NCBI GenBank assembly: GCA_008973525.1
Contig: WACJ01000250.1
Span: 434,001-498,000, forward strand
Direction of reading: 5' to 3'
DNA length: 64,000 bases
Source of the DNA: Stenopsyche tienmushanensis
Lineage: Eukaryota > Arthropoda > Insecta > Trichoptera > Stenopsychidae
In this document: positions 49,317 to 60,309 of the stretch, piece by piece
How positions within the stretch are numbered: position 1 is the first letter of the stretch
Layout of the letters: every line of letters starts with the position of its first letter
The notes under the pieces: generated by a model
Databases searched by the model: none
What the model was told of the DNA's origin: nothing
Seen by the model: only the letters and a program-made list of their open reading frames with translations
Position numbers and translations under genes: made by a program

Positions 49317-49760
49317 TTAACCCCTAAAGGAGTACTATCCCAGGGCCTGGGACCCCCCCCCCTCCACTATTCAGTAAGAGCACTCTCATACAATGAGCTC
49401 GGAGACAGACAGAGATAGAGAGAGAACGTAGCGCAGTTCGGGAAACAGAGACGGAGAGCTTCTCCGCATACATTGCACGATTGTATAGATCGTCAGCCCA
49501 AATTTATCGACTAATAATGATTTCGATTTCAAGTTTGTTTTTTTGTTTACTTGAAGAAATTACCGAATATTGTGTGCTATCGACAGTGTTTATTTATTTA
49601 ATTACTTGCTATTTGTCGTTGTTTGTTGAATGAGTCTTTGTCCGATTATCACTTTCTTCTAAAGCAAGAGCAAATGAATCGATTTTTTGTGTATTGTTTT
49701 TGTAAAAAAATGACGTGATCTTGTATGCTATCAACAGTGTTTATTACAATTGACTCTGCC
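49317..49760 (+). repeat. TTAACCCC-starting dispersed repeat, copy 2
   Basis: Starts TTAACCCCTAAAGGAGTAC, then an inverted TCCCAGG/CCTGGGA, a long C run, and a GA-rich stretch. At about 49563 it has CGAATATTGTGTGCTATCGA, shared with 44010, and a looser third version (GATCTTGTATGCTATCAACAG) near 49722. The last two units share a following GTGTTTATT, so the motif is repeated about 160 bp apart within this copy. Class unknown. Confidence 0.4.
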
Positions 49761-49769
49761 TCGAATTAA

Positions 49770-52050
49770 AGATTCTCTTACGCTGATAGGAGCTGACAGA
49801 AAGTAATCGGTGTAAAGCGATTATGGCATCAACGACTTTATCGATTTTAAATTTGCGCACTCATCAAAATGTTAATAGATTTGATCTGCGGATTTTTATT
49901 TTCCGATTACAACCATTCTCTTACTAGAAGTTCCCGGAATTATCTGATTTGGGTATAAAAAATACTGATATATTTGCAGAAAAAGTATGCGAAACAACAC
50001 TGATTCAGGCTGGGCGGCGAGAGTGTTAAACCCTAAGGATATTACTACCGTGTAATTGTGACCTGAATAGATTCCTACTTTATTATGGCCACCCTCTGAT
50101 TCAACTAATTGAGTGCTTTTGCCCTATTATTCCGTTTTTTTCTACTTTTATGTTATATTTTACATTTTTTGAATCCGATTTAACTTCTGTTAATACTAAT
50201 GCTATCTCTATTTTAATTAAATTTGCAAGTACTTGCTTTTAAGGAGCTGTATTTATTATTGAATTTTGAAATCAACGTTTCATATTTTTTTATGCTGGGA
50301 TATCCGCAGTTGCAAAGTGATTTTATACATTGCATCATAATTTGTGCTAAATAACAATTAATATTTCTAATAAAATCTTTCTCATTTATTTCGGATTGTT
50401 TCGAATCTACCTGTGGAGTTCATGAAATAAACACGTATTTAATACATTAAAGTGTAAATGTTTATATATTTTTGTGGTGTATGGCCTTTGGAAGCACGCT
50501 TGTGATATATTTCATTATAATATATGATGAAAGGATATAACAAATGTTGAATACAAATTAACAAAGAGCTCTGAGTGTAAATAATGCAATTACATTTGTC
50601 GCCTTGTATCCTGGAGAATAGACCAAAGTCTCGTTATGATTTCAAGTAGGTACTACATTTCGCCATTCGTACGTTATTAATTAACTAAAGTAATTATAAT
50701 TCGTTGTAAGGCCCTTACATTATTATTATTTCATAGAATAATCTTCGTATTACTATATAATATCCTTGAACCTCTTGTCTGGGTTTTCTTGAATAACTGC
50801 AAACCGTAACAACTCTCTCGTGCAAGGATATCTGTTATCCATTATGCACCAACAGATAGAACATTTAATAGCACGTCGTTATCCTGAAGTTCTAATGGCT
50901 TGCTAGAGATAGGATATTTTTTTATAAATGTGTATTTATTCTTTCAGCATTTTAAAATTATATTTCCAACCATATCCTTCACTGTGAAAGCAATTTACTT
51001 TGGAACATTTACCATTTCATAGGGTCCAATTATTTTTAGTTTAATTTGTAAACTCATTTTAACCTCATACAAATGTATCCAAATCTAAAAAAATATATAT
51101 ATTAATTACAGCATCTGAATCAATTTTCAACTAAATAATTACGTCAATCAACTTCTATATTGAGGTCGATGCTTTCTTTGTATTGGTTTATAACAAACTT
51201 TTGATATCTTTAACTTAATTTTGGTTAAATAAAATTTTAGTCGTAAGCGGTAAAGTTAACGAAAACTAATTTTTAAATTTGTAATAAATCAGTCTGATAA
51301 AATTAAATTAGAGCAATAACAATGGAACAAATTTATTAACAAAAAAAATATATAAAAATTTGCTATAAAATAATATAAAATCCACTATGAAACACGCTAA
51401 ATGTTAAATAGCGCGATGTATTCAACGCCAATTATATGTGCAAAACGCAATAAAGCGCCGTGGTATAGAAACTCAGAAAATTCTTTTATTTTTATAAAGC
51501 AAGTTCACAAGTGGCTTACTATACAAATGAAACTTTTACTGAATGTACATAATTTTAAAACTGCCCTAAGCTATTAAAGAAATTCTTGATATCTTAAATC
51601 GTGTTTCTCTAATATATCCTTGTGAGAAAAAGAAAAAAAAGAGGAAATTATAACAGTTAATTTACAACCCTTACTATCTAATGGTAACCAAAAATATGTT
51701 CTTCCATAACCGTATCGCGATACAAGAATTGTTGACGAAATTCAGTTTCCTTAATGTATAATTAATCACACAATCAAAATTTTTGCGGTAAAAATGTAAT
51801 CAAATTTTTAATTAAAAAGGTATGGTGCAAAATTCAAGCTGATTATAGCCACATCACTCAATAAGTACATAATTTTTTTTTTACTTTAGTCTTTTTTCTT
51901 GTTTATTTCGGGCAATTTTATCGCAATTTCTTCTAAAAAAACCTTAAGAATTCATTGAGTAATATGTTATGATATATAAATCATTATGGTTATTCAAATA
52001 TAATGTGATAGATTATAGTTGGAGATATTCTGCTCTATACTAGAATACAT
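49770..52050. other. 2.3 kb without a recognisable gene
   Basis: AT-rich with no exon, element end or RNA gene that I can support. Confidence 0.45.
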
Positions 52051-52113
52051 TATATTAGGGGGATCCATAAGTAATCAATTATTTTGAGAGCGTGTCGATA
52101 CATGTCAGTTATC

Positions 52114-52123
52114 GCTGACGCGT
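52114..52123. repeat. Target-site duplication, left copy
   Basis: GCTGACGCGT at 52114-52123 is repeated exactly at 52357-52366, flanking the nested poly(A) element. Confidence 0.75.
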
Positions 52124-52356
52124 TTTTTTTTTTTTTTGGAGGTTGTGACCTTAGGGCCAATGCCTCCCTGAATTTACAGGGTTGGTCATTAATGACCATA
52201 ATTGTTATTTTATACATGGTACAGATAAAAGTTATATAATATAGCATCTTAAAGGTTATACAAAAAAATATACAAAGGAAATATTAAATAAATAAAATAT
52301 GCATCTAAAGAATATATAAACATAAATTAGACTAATAAAAATAAGAACATATGTGT
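52124..52356 (-). mobile_element. 5'-truncated non-LTR element or SINE nested in mariner
   Basis: The left side starts with about 15 T (52123-52137), so on the minus strand the element ends in poly(A). Just before the A run the minus strand has GGAGGCATTGGCCCTAAGGT and CACAACCTCC; the rest is an AT-rich 3' UTR-like sequence. Exact 10-bp direct repeats (GCTGACGCGT) flank it, as made by target-primed reverse transcription. At about 233 bp it is either a short tail of a LINE or a SINE. The insertion is younger than the mariner around it. Confidence 0.75.
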
Positions 52357-52453
52357 GCTGACGCGTCTATTGTGCATTTGGTTGTATCTTATTGAGTAGA
52401 CTTTAAATCTCATTTATTCACCAACAGATAAAAGTGAACTCGTTATCTACACC

Positions 52454-53163
52454 ATGTCAGACATACAGCCATCAGAAGAACATATTCGTCATCTTACGCT
52501 CTTCCACTTTAAAATGGGTTGTAACGCAAAACAGACATTTAAGAAAATTTGTGATGTTTATGGCAAAATTCTTAAAGTCAACAAGTGTCAACGATGGTTT
52601 CGAAGATTCTCAAGTGGCAATTTTAGTCTAGTTGGTGAACACCGAAGTGGAAGAACTACTGAATTCGATACCAAGCTCCTGAAATCGCTAGTGGATTCAG
52701 ATCCAAAATTAAGTGTGATAGAAATAACGTCAAGACCCGGGGCTACTTGGTCAACAGTGCAAAAATACTTGCACGCGATTGGCAAAAGTTACAGAGAGGG
52801 CGTTTGGATTCCTCACCAATTTTCCGACATAAACAGGGATTAACGAGGAAGTTGCTGCACATCGCTTTTAACTAGACATATTAGAAGGCGTTTTGAAATG
52901 TAAATGAAGTTGAAATTCACCTGAATAATTATTTTTCGTCAAAGTCAGCCTCTTTTTATAAAAGAGAGTTTGAAACTTTGCCTGAAAGATGGCAAAGAGT
53001 TAGAGGAGATTATTTATTCAAAATTCTAGGCACTCCATTGAAAATAAGACGTTTTTAAATGTAAATGAATTTGAAATTCACCTAAATAATTATTTTTCTT
53101 CAAAGTCAACCTAAAAGATGGCAAAGAATTGTAAATAATAATGGAAATTATATAATTGATTGA
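52454..53163 (+). pseudogene. Mariner transposase, catalytic middle deleted, C-terminus duplicated
   Basis: An ATG at 52454 starts an open frame of 129 codons: MSDIQPSEEHIRHLTLFHFK, CDVYGKILKVNKCQRWFRRF (helix-turn-helix), SGNFSLVGEHRSGRT and a variant WIPHQFS in place of the usual WVPHEL, then a stop at 52841-52843. After that the first and second catalytic Asp regions are missing, and the C-terminal end follows: NYFSSKSASFYKRE, LPERWQRV, RGDYL near 52930-53010. The same C-terminal DNA (AAATGTAAATGAA ... TTCAAAGTCA) occurs again at 53050-53129, ending in NNNGNYIID and TGA at 53161-53163. So the tail is partly duplicated in tandem. Confidence 0.8.
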
Positions 53164-53239
53164 ATAATTTAAATAAAATCGTAACAATTTTATTTCGTTT
53201 TAATTCGAAATAATTGATTACTTATGGGCCCCCTAATGT

Positions 53240-54135
53240 ATAATCCGAAATATTATTCATTATAAAAGTCAATCACAATAAATATTTCTCATTTATTTTA
53301 TTATTATTTATACATCAGAATAATATTATTTTGGAGCAAATTGAAAAATAATTTGAATTATCTTATATTAAGTCTGGGAATTAAGAAAAATAATTTTTTT
53401 AATGGTGTTTGTGTAAGTTTTTTTATAAATATTATTTGTAGTGGTCGTAAACTAAAAGTAAGCTTATTTGAAAAAAATGTAAATAGCCAGTCGTTTACAA
53501 ATGCCTCAGAGATCCTTAACCGTCCGCTGAGGTTAATGGTTCAAAAGCGAAATTTCAGCACGTCCGTGAGAAATATGAATTTTTCTCGTAAAAATGAGAT
53601 TAAAACTTTCAAAATTATAATCAGGGCAATATCCGCACTTGCAAGTGGCTTGATGAAGTGCTCAACGTTTGTAAAAGCAAATGCCCATCATAACTTGGGC
53701 GAAATGAATATATCAAGCAATCAACAAAGTTTCCGTCAATTTCTTGCGGAGGCGCAGGGGTTGGGGGTTGATGTATTTTTTTTAATACGACCCAATTAAA
53801 AGTTTTGATTAGAAATGCGCCATGACGTTAAATCCCCAAATACCGTAAATGTTAAGTGATTTAACAACAGCGATATAACAAGAACAGCGATTTGCCTCAA
53901 TTATTTGCAACCGACCAAGATTTGTGGAAGCGAAATATTTACGATCCGACGAAGCGTCGGCATTCAAATTATTCCGTACCGAATACTAGTTGAAGTTCAA
54001 TCCTCGTACATCTTCCTCGGTCTTTCAAATATCTTGATACGAGACAAAAACCTAAGGGCTTCGAGCTGCTCGAACAATGCTCCAAATTTAGACATCGAGG
54101 CTGTAGCTCGTTGCTGATATTCATTACTTGCACTC
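53240..54135. promoter_or_regulatory. Possible regulatory block
   Basis: 53480-54135 is GC-richer. The 152-codon plus frame here starts at a TTG; its first in-frame ATG lies near 53537 and no domain is recognisable. The small inverted repeats CCGACG-AAG-CGTCGG (about 53947-53961) and TTCGAG-CTG-CTCGAA (about 54060) lie inside. I lean to non-coding DNA but cannot exclude an exon. Confidence 0.2.
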
Positions 54136-54649
54136 GACTGAGCATTGGAATGGAAGAAGGCTATTAAATGTTGGATTATATTATTTTATGGCGATTCAAT
54201 ATAGTCGCTTGCGGATTTAACTTTTACCTACTTGCTCATAAACTAGGATCATGAAGTTGATTTTGATAAGCCATCGGTAAAGTCATTGAGTCGAGATCAA
54301 ATGTTAACGATTTAATTAAATATGCATCATAGCGTACAAGATATTAATGGATATAATTTACTTCAGTGTTCAACAATATCGGCTGCGAAATTCGGATTTG
54401 TATCCTAAAATTAATGATCAATCCCTAGATGGGTATTATGTGATTTGTTGTGTGTTTATGTGGTTAACAACAATGTCATCTGTTGCACATTATGGCGCTT
54501 TGAAGGAATTGAATTAGGAAAGAACTTTTAAAACATTTCTCATTTTTTAATTCGCAAGAATAACATGCACGAGAACCAGGATACGACATTGTGAACACAG
54601 GAGCAATTTTGAGATGTATTTTTCAAGAGTTACTTCAGTCTTCACCCTA

Positions 54650-54825
54650 GTCTTTAAAAGAAAAGGAGGAACTACATATCGTGTACTTCAGAAAATACTT
54701 TCCAGTAAAATCAACAGTGTCATCTGTAAAAGCTTTTCTCTACCTTCCAAAAAAAGCTGCTCAATCTCCATCACAAATTTGTTAAAATGCCCAGATGACG
54801 CGCTGGGTGAACGTTCATAAATAAA
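54650..54825 (+). repeat. Dispersed repeat of unknown class, copy 2
   Basis: Shares TTTCCAGTAAAATC-ACAG and CGCTGGGTGAACGTTC with 34360-34560, in the same order and spacing, at a level that shows common origin with several small gaps. It lacks the downstream part that copies 1 and 3 share. Confidence 0.5.
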
Positions 54826-54829
54826 GCGC

Positions 54830-55600
54830 TTCTATTGGTATAACTTTACAGTATATTTTATAATAGCACAATTCCATTTTTGTCATTATTTGGTTTTAAA
54901 AATACAAAATTATGTGCTAGTAGTAGGAGATTAATATATTTCCTTATAGCTATGCGCTTATTAATGACATGGAGTTAGTGCATTGATATAGAAAAAGCTG
55001 AACTAATATATATTCCAATATAACGCCAAATACAATGTTCTCACAATCATATTAGATTGTCCAGTCAGAAATGCCGTTTTTTTGTACTTACTTTTTGACA
55101 CATTTTACATTTGATAACATGTATTGTATATTTTATTAGTCTACTAATATCTGGAGAACGCTATTTTTTACAAACAAAATTGTTCAAATCGCGTTCCAAG
55201 ATGATGGATTTTGTGCCGAACTTACGCGAAAATGCATACTGTACGAATATCTATATGTTAAAAATTGTTTTTAGCTACATCTAAATACTTTACAGAAAAA
55301 AAGGAGTTTTAAAGAGTAATAAAATATTTAAATTGCTAGTGTTGAAGCGAATTAGGTAGATCCAAAAAGAAGACGAGTCGAAGAAAGATGATTTTTTCCG
55401 ATTGTCTTCAATATCTATCTTTTAAGAAGTATTTAAAGGCCAAAAGAGGATTAAATACGGCATTGAAAGAATTAATAGCCAGATTAATAAATAAAGGGTA
55501 TGATAAATTATGTTGCACAAAATGCTCTGACTGATCAATTCAATATGTATGTACGAGTGTTTATTCAGGCCAAAAAAAAAAATCCAGCGATAAATTTCGT
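54830..55600. other. AT-rich tract, nothing seen
   Basis: AT-rich without supportable features. Confidence 0.45.
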
Positions 55601-55609
55601 CAATTATGA

Positions 55610-55800
55610 GAAAAAAATCAAAGCTTTTCCCCAACAAAATACAGAAATATCAATATCTAGGACACATGATCCGAGATAAAAAAAATAAAACATCAAAGCA
55701 TAAGATTGTATTCAAAGAATGAGATTATTTTGGTTGAGAAACATACAAATGCGGATGAAGATTACAGCTGAAGATTTATTTCGTGTATGTGATTTCTTAT
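55610..55800 (+). pseudogene. Non-LTR reverse transcriptase C-terminal scrap
   Basis: The plus strand reads KYQYLGHMIRDKKNK (the 'K-x-x-YLGHIxR' turn common near the end of RTE-like and related reverse transcriptases). A frameshift follows, then RMRLFWLRNIQMRM, KITAEDLFRVC, matching the usual 'SWLRNIRxWxGxxxAEQLFRxA'. Nothing before or after it is recognisable, so only about 60 codons survive. It is a different subfamily from the fragment at 21845-22165, which has another C-terminus. Confidence 0.6.
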
Positions 55801-55809
55801 TATATAACA

Positions 55810-58800
55810 TAAGATATTCACTAGAATGAGTGATACCTATTAAAAAAGTCATAACTTTTGAAAATTTAATTCTTATTACTATTTACTTTATTGTTGTTAC
55901 TTGGTTTTTATTTGTTGTCTGAACTATACTGGTTGTGTCGCTTATAAAAAAGTTATATTGGGTTGATATTCGTCAGCGTGTTATAGCAACAATTAGACTT
56001 ATCAAACATTATCACTTTCACCCTTAAAAACTTTAATCCAAAAAACATTGAATCACTTCACAAATATACGAGATGTTCACCACGATAAAGTTTCACAAAG
56101 AGTATTATTTTAAATTGTAATTTCATACCTACCGCGGGGCAAATAACCTGTCCCAAGCAAATCTTTTTACCATAGGATAGGCTGTTTGTAGTAAAATGGT
56201 CTTGTTTTTTTTTCTATAAAAAATAGAGAAGAAAAACTGTTCAAATATAAATAAAGATTAAAGACAAACTATTAGAGCTTCTTGCTAATATAAAATACTT
56301 GAAGTTTCTTAAGAATATAATGTCATTATTCTACAATCGGAGTTAGTGCTAAAATATTATTTTGTCTAAATATTTTTTAATGGTCGATGGTAGAATTATA
56401 GCAACGTCATCTCCGTGGATGGAAAGGATCTTCGATTTGTCACCAGCAAAAGGTCGGCCAGATTATATGTTATTTGCGTCACCAAAAATATGCTGGCGCA
56501 TGCTGACGGAAGCAAACTGAGTATATAAAATATCGTTATTTTACCATCTGTTCCTTATCTTCGATTCGTCCCTTTTTTGTCTTGATTCACTCAGTTTGAC
56601 CCAGATTCATTCGTCTGATTAATATTACATCTCTGACAAACACCCAAATCAGAGATACGAAGTGTTTCAATACAAATTTTAGGCGCTCCTATTGATCTTA
56701 CAATGCTAATATAATATTATTTCAGAGACAAAGCGAAAATTCTGAGCGGCAATATTTCAACGGCAGTCTGATTTCTACATTAGATCAAGTTGATTGAGCA
56801 CTGGAGGCGGTTTTATAGAGCATTGCTTATTTTAAACGTTTCGTTTTGGAAAGTCATCAGCCATTGTTTTTATACAAAGATAATAAAATATTCGAATTTG
56901 AGCATTGACACTCAAATTGTATATAGAAATCCGAAATATTTGATATTGCATCTAAAATAATACTTTCATAATGTATACATGAAATTCTGCGAACATTGTG
57001 GTTATTTAATATTCAAATCTTCCTTAACTGTTCAGCGGAATGAACTCTGAAATCTAGCAGACTTGTCTAATTGAGCATTTCGGCATTGAAAGTTCATTGG
57101 ACAATAATCTTCTTTTACCAAAGTGATGCAAACGCATCTTGAATGGATATTTTCTTGTGGTCTAGCTCAAAGCAATGTATATTAGAACAAATTCATTGAA
57201 CCAAAACACTATATAGTGCGGGAGGTATTGACCGAAATTTTGTACCCATTAATACAAAGTTAATTTTTATTTCAGTCAGTGATTATACAATATAAGTCTG
57301 GAAAGTTACAGTCTATCAACCTTCAACGTTGCTTTCAACATTAATAACAATTTTCGAAATCTAAATAATCTTATATACTGAAACTACATCTACAAATTAC
57401 AGTATTATATTATATTATTATATAATATATAGATATTATAAATTTCAAATCATTACGATATTAAGTAAATATAATATTTATTAAAAACAGTTACAATATA
57501 GTTTCTGGCTTATGATATTTATAAAAATCAGCTACTTTTTTCGCTACTGTATTTCTTTTCCAGTTTTTTATCTTCAGTTTTTCTTTTATTTTTCAATGGA
57601 GCATAAAGCTTAATACAACTATAATATATATTGCAATGAGAAGAAAACATCATCTTTTCCCGTATGTTTTCATTACATTTTTTTCTGAAGAAAGATAGGT
57701 GGGTTGCTATGTGTTTTTGTGTATTTGGTGAGACTTGAACTTAGATTAGCTAATGAAAAGTTTAGGCCGTATTCTGGATATAATGGACAAAAGGTCTTAC
57801 ATAACGATCCTAAGATACGTGATTGGATTGAAGATTTTGTGTCATCCTGTCTATTAACTAGATTGGGCTCCAGCATATACAACTTTTTCTTTAATAGGTC
57901 ATGATGATTTTACATCATAACTTCAAATGATCGTAAACTTATGCATTAATTAACTTAAGTTAATCAACCAATATTCGTTAAATATCTATTTCAAATATTC
58001 AACGAAGCTTTGTTTTACATAAAATATTTTTTAATCTAAACCATAAAGAGAACAAAATAATCATGGATGCATCCAATTATAACTGAGTGATCAAACACCA
58101 GAGAGATATTTCATCGCAATTCAAAATATTCGGTGAATAGCCCCAAGCATAGTTAATTATTAAAATTCTGTTTGAATAGAGGAGTTGTATTCCCCATTAA
58201 TAAATTTACATATATTGCTTTCTGCACGAAAATTCAAAATGTTTTCTTAAAATATAAGGTTTCAAATAGCTTGGAACACTTCGAATGCAATCTGAAAACT
58301 TTTTGAACTCATTCTACTAGAAAATGGGATGCTAATGCAGGGGAGATGAGAAAGTTTTCATCGAACGCCTAAATAGACATTGGAAATTAAAAAGTTCAAT
58401 TTGTCTGACTTATTTGAGTTGCTTTTGGATGAATGCTGAAATAAAATATTATTTTGTGCATATGCTATCAATATTGATAAAATATCTCCAATATGTGAAA
58501 TTTTGCTTATGCATATATTTTTTAAAAAATGTCAAAATCCACATTCTATCAACATTCTTATTTAAATACAAACTGTTTTTTTTATTGGAGTATTTTGGGT
58601 AGAATATTTTAGATAGACTTTTTATACGGAGTCTGATTATTATATTTAGAAATTGGAAATAAATAAAATCTAAACGGTTAATAGAATATCATATTTTTAA
58701 ATTATATTTCATTAATTCTAATGACATTTACAAAATATTTCCTCAATCTTTCATTTTTAAAAATGTTTCAATTTTTAATTATTTAATTTCTCACTATGTT

Positions 58801-59280
58801 GTCTAACGCTCCCACGGAACAAAAAACGACAAACTCTTGATAATAGATAGGCAAGGGTATAATTTCACATGTATAATTTCATTAATGAATGTATAAAAAT
58901 TTCAAATTAAAATGATAGATATTGTAGTCGAAGCCTCGAAGGGTCGACGAATCACACCAAGAATATTGGCTGAGTGAGATCGTTTTTTTCCTGCCTTTCC
59001 AAAAATTGGCTACACGGTTGAATGAGAGGTTTGTCCTTAGAGTCTCGCAGTTGGGAGTCTTTTTCACAAAAAAATGCGAATTAATATGCGACAAGCTTTT
59101 GATCACTACGTGCAACCTGATTTTTTTCTTTAATTATAGACGGCTCACATAATGTTGGTGTCTACCAAGTTTACCTGACTTACCTGAGTCTACCCGAGTT
59201 AAAGGATCATAAGAAAGTTAGTAATTTAAAGCCAAAAATGAATTTAAAAGTAAAATGAACATAAATCATATAGATACCCA
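55810..59280. other. 3.5 kb without a recognisable gene
   Basis: AT-rich, with a GC-richer part at 56380-56860. There a plus-strand ATG frame of 46 codons (56380-56520, including SSPWMERIFDLSPAKGRPDY) has protein-like composition but no match. A TATTA-type microsatellite lies around 57410-57450. Other frames look like chance. Confidence 0.4.
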
Positions 59281-59289
59281 GAGCATCTG

Positions 59290-60224
59290 TGATACAAATG
59301 GCAACATATTGAATATTCGAAAATGCCATAGATGGTTCAAAAAATTCAAAAGTGACGACAAAGATTAGAAAAATAAACCAAAATCAGGACGACCTTCAAT
59401 AGTCAATGATGACGCATTAAATTCTCTGGTAGAATCTGATCCTCGAAAAACAATAAAGGAATTATCGCTAGACATCGTCTGTTCCTGGTCGACAGTAAAA
59501 GACCATTTGAAAAGACTCGGGAAAAATATAGACAGAAAATTTGGGTACCGCACGAGCTGTCATTGACGGTCTTGCAACAACGGATAATCATTTGTTCATG
59601 GCTATTGTCCAGATATGAAAGCGATCCATTTTTAAAAAGGATCGTTACTCAGGATGAGAAGTGGGTCCTCTATAACAGTCTGAGAAGGAAAAAAAACAGT
59701 AACGTTCTTCAAATCAAGTACCTGTTTCTACCCCTCGACCGTCATTATCATTGAAAAAGGACCTCCTTTGTGTTTGGTGGGATTTTTTTAGCGTAATTCA
59801 GTACGAATTATTAAAACCTGGCCAAACTGTAACAGCAGATCTAAACTGTGCACAATTAGATAGGTTAAAAGCGGAAATGCTCAAAAAGCGATCAGTGCTA
59901 GTTAACAACCAAAGAAGAATATTACAGCATGATAATGCAAGACCGCACGCAGCAAGGATTACGCAGAACAAAATAAGGGAGCTGGATTTGGAAGTGTTGC
60001 AACATTCATCATATTCTCCTGACATTACACCTTCAGACAATCATCTTTTCAAGTCATTAGAACATTCGCTTCGCGATAAAAAATTAACTTGTGGAACAAG
60101 TGAAAAATAATTTGGTTTTTACTTTAGTGGAAATCCGGCCAAATTTTACGAAAGAGGCATAAAAAAGCTACCTAATCTATGTAGGGCGATTATAAATAAC
60201 AATGTAAATTATTTAATTGAGTAA
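59290..60224 (+). pseudogene. Mariner transposase, nearly full-length, frameshifted
   Basis: This is the most complete transposase in the window. In order: NIRKCHRWFKKFKSDDKD, stop, KNKPKSGRPSIVNDD (DNA-binding domain and linker), CSWSTVKDHLKRLGK, a frameshift, WVPHELSLTVLQQRIIICSW, SDPFLKRIVTQDEKWVLY (first Asp), a frameshift near 59750, CVWWDFFSVIQYELLKPGQT, VLVNNQRRILQHDNARPHAA (second Asp), YSPDITPSDNHLFKSLEH (third Asp), a frameshift near 60105, and FYERGIKKLP with NNNVNYLIE and TAA at 60222-60224. The spacing between the second and third Asp is 34 residues, the mariner DD34D signature, and all three are present. The first 30 or so residues are missing and at least three frameshifts and one stop make it inactive. 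Part of the middle linker is scrambled. Confidence 0.88.
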
Positions 60225-60273
60225 TATTGTATAGGTTTTATTAAAATATTTTTTTTCTCCAAATAACAAAAAA

Positions 60274-60299
60274 ATGACATTTCTTTCCGCTTTGCCTAA
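60274..60299 (-). repeat. Right terminal repeat of the mariner
   Basis: On the minus strand, starting at 60299: TTAGGCAAAGCGGAAAGAAA, preceded by TA (60300-60301 on the plus strand). This is a typical mariner end about 75 bp after the transposase stop. The matching left end was not found before 59290, so the element is truncated on that side. Confidence 0.55.
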
Positions 60300-60309
60300 T
60301 AATAAGAGA

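Larger units (their letters stand above)
52055..53236 (+). mobile_element. Mariner element with both ends, carrying a nested retroelement
   Basis: Terminal repeats of about 30 bp face each other. The left begins TTAGGGGGATCCATAAG at 52055, and the complement of the right end begins TTAGGGGGCCCATAAG and ends the element at 53236. They continue alike through TAATCAATTATTT. A TA precedes the left end (52053-52054); the right flank is TG, so the right TA has mutated or the boundary is two bases off. Total length is 1182 bp, of which about 243 bp is a later insertion (52124-52366), leaving some 940 bp of mariner. The transposase has its N- and C-terminal parts but lacks the catalytic middle. Confidence 0.88.

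Noticed and set aside
53341..53799. Longest open frame of the window (152 codons, plus strand)
   Set aside because: It starts at a TTG, has no recognisable domain, and its first part is low-complexity AT-rich translation. A eukaryotic gene would need an ATG or splice support, which I do not see.
59365..60040. Minus-strand frames of 62-80 codons
   Set aside because: Antisense shadows of the mariner transposase at 59290-60224.
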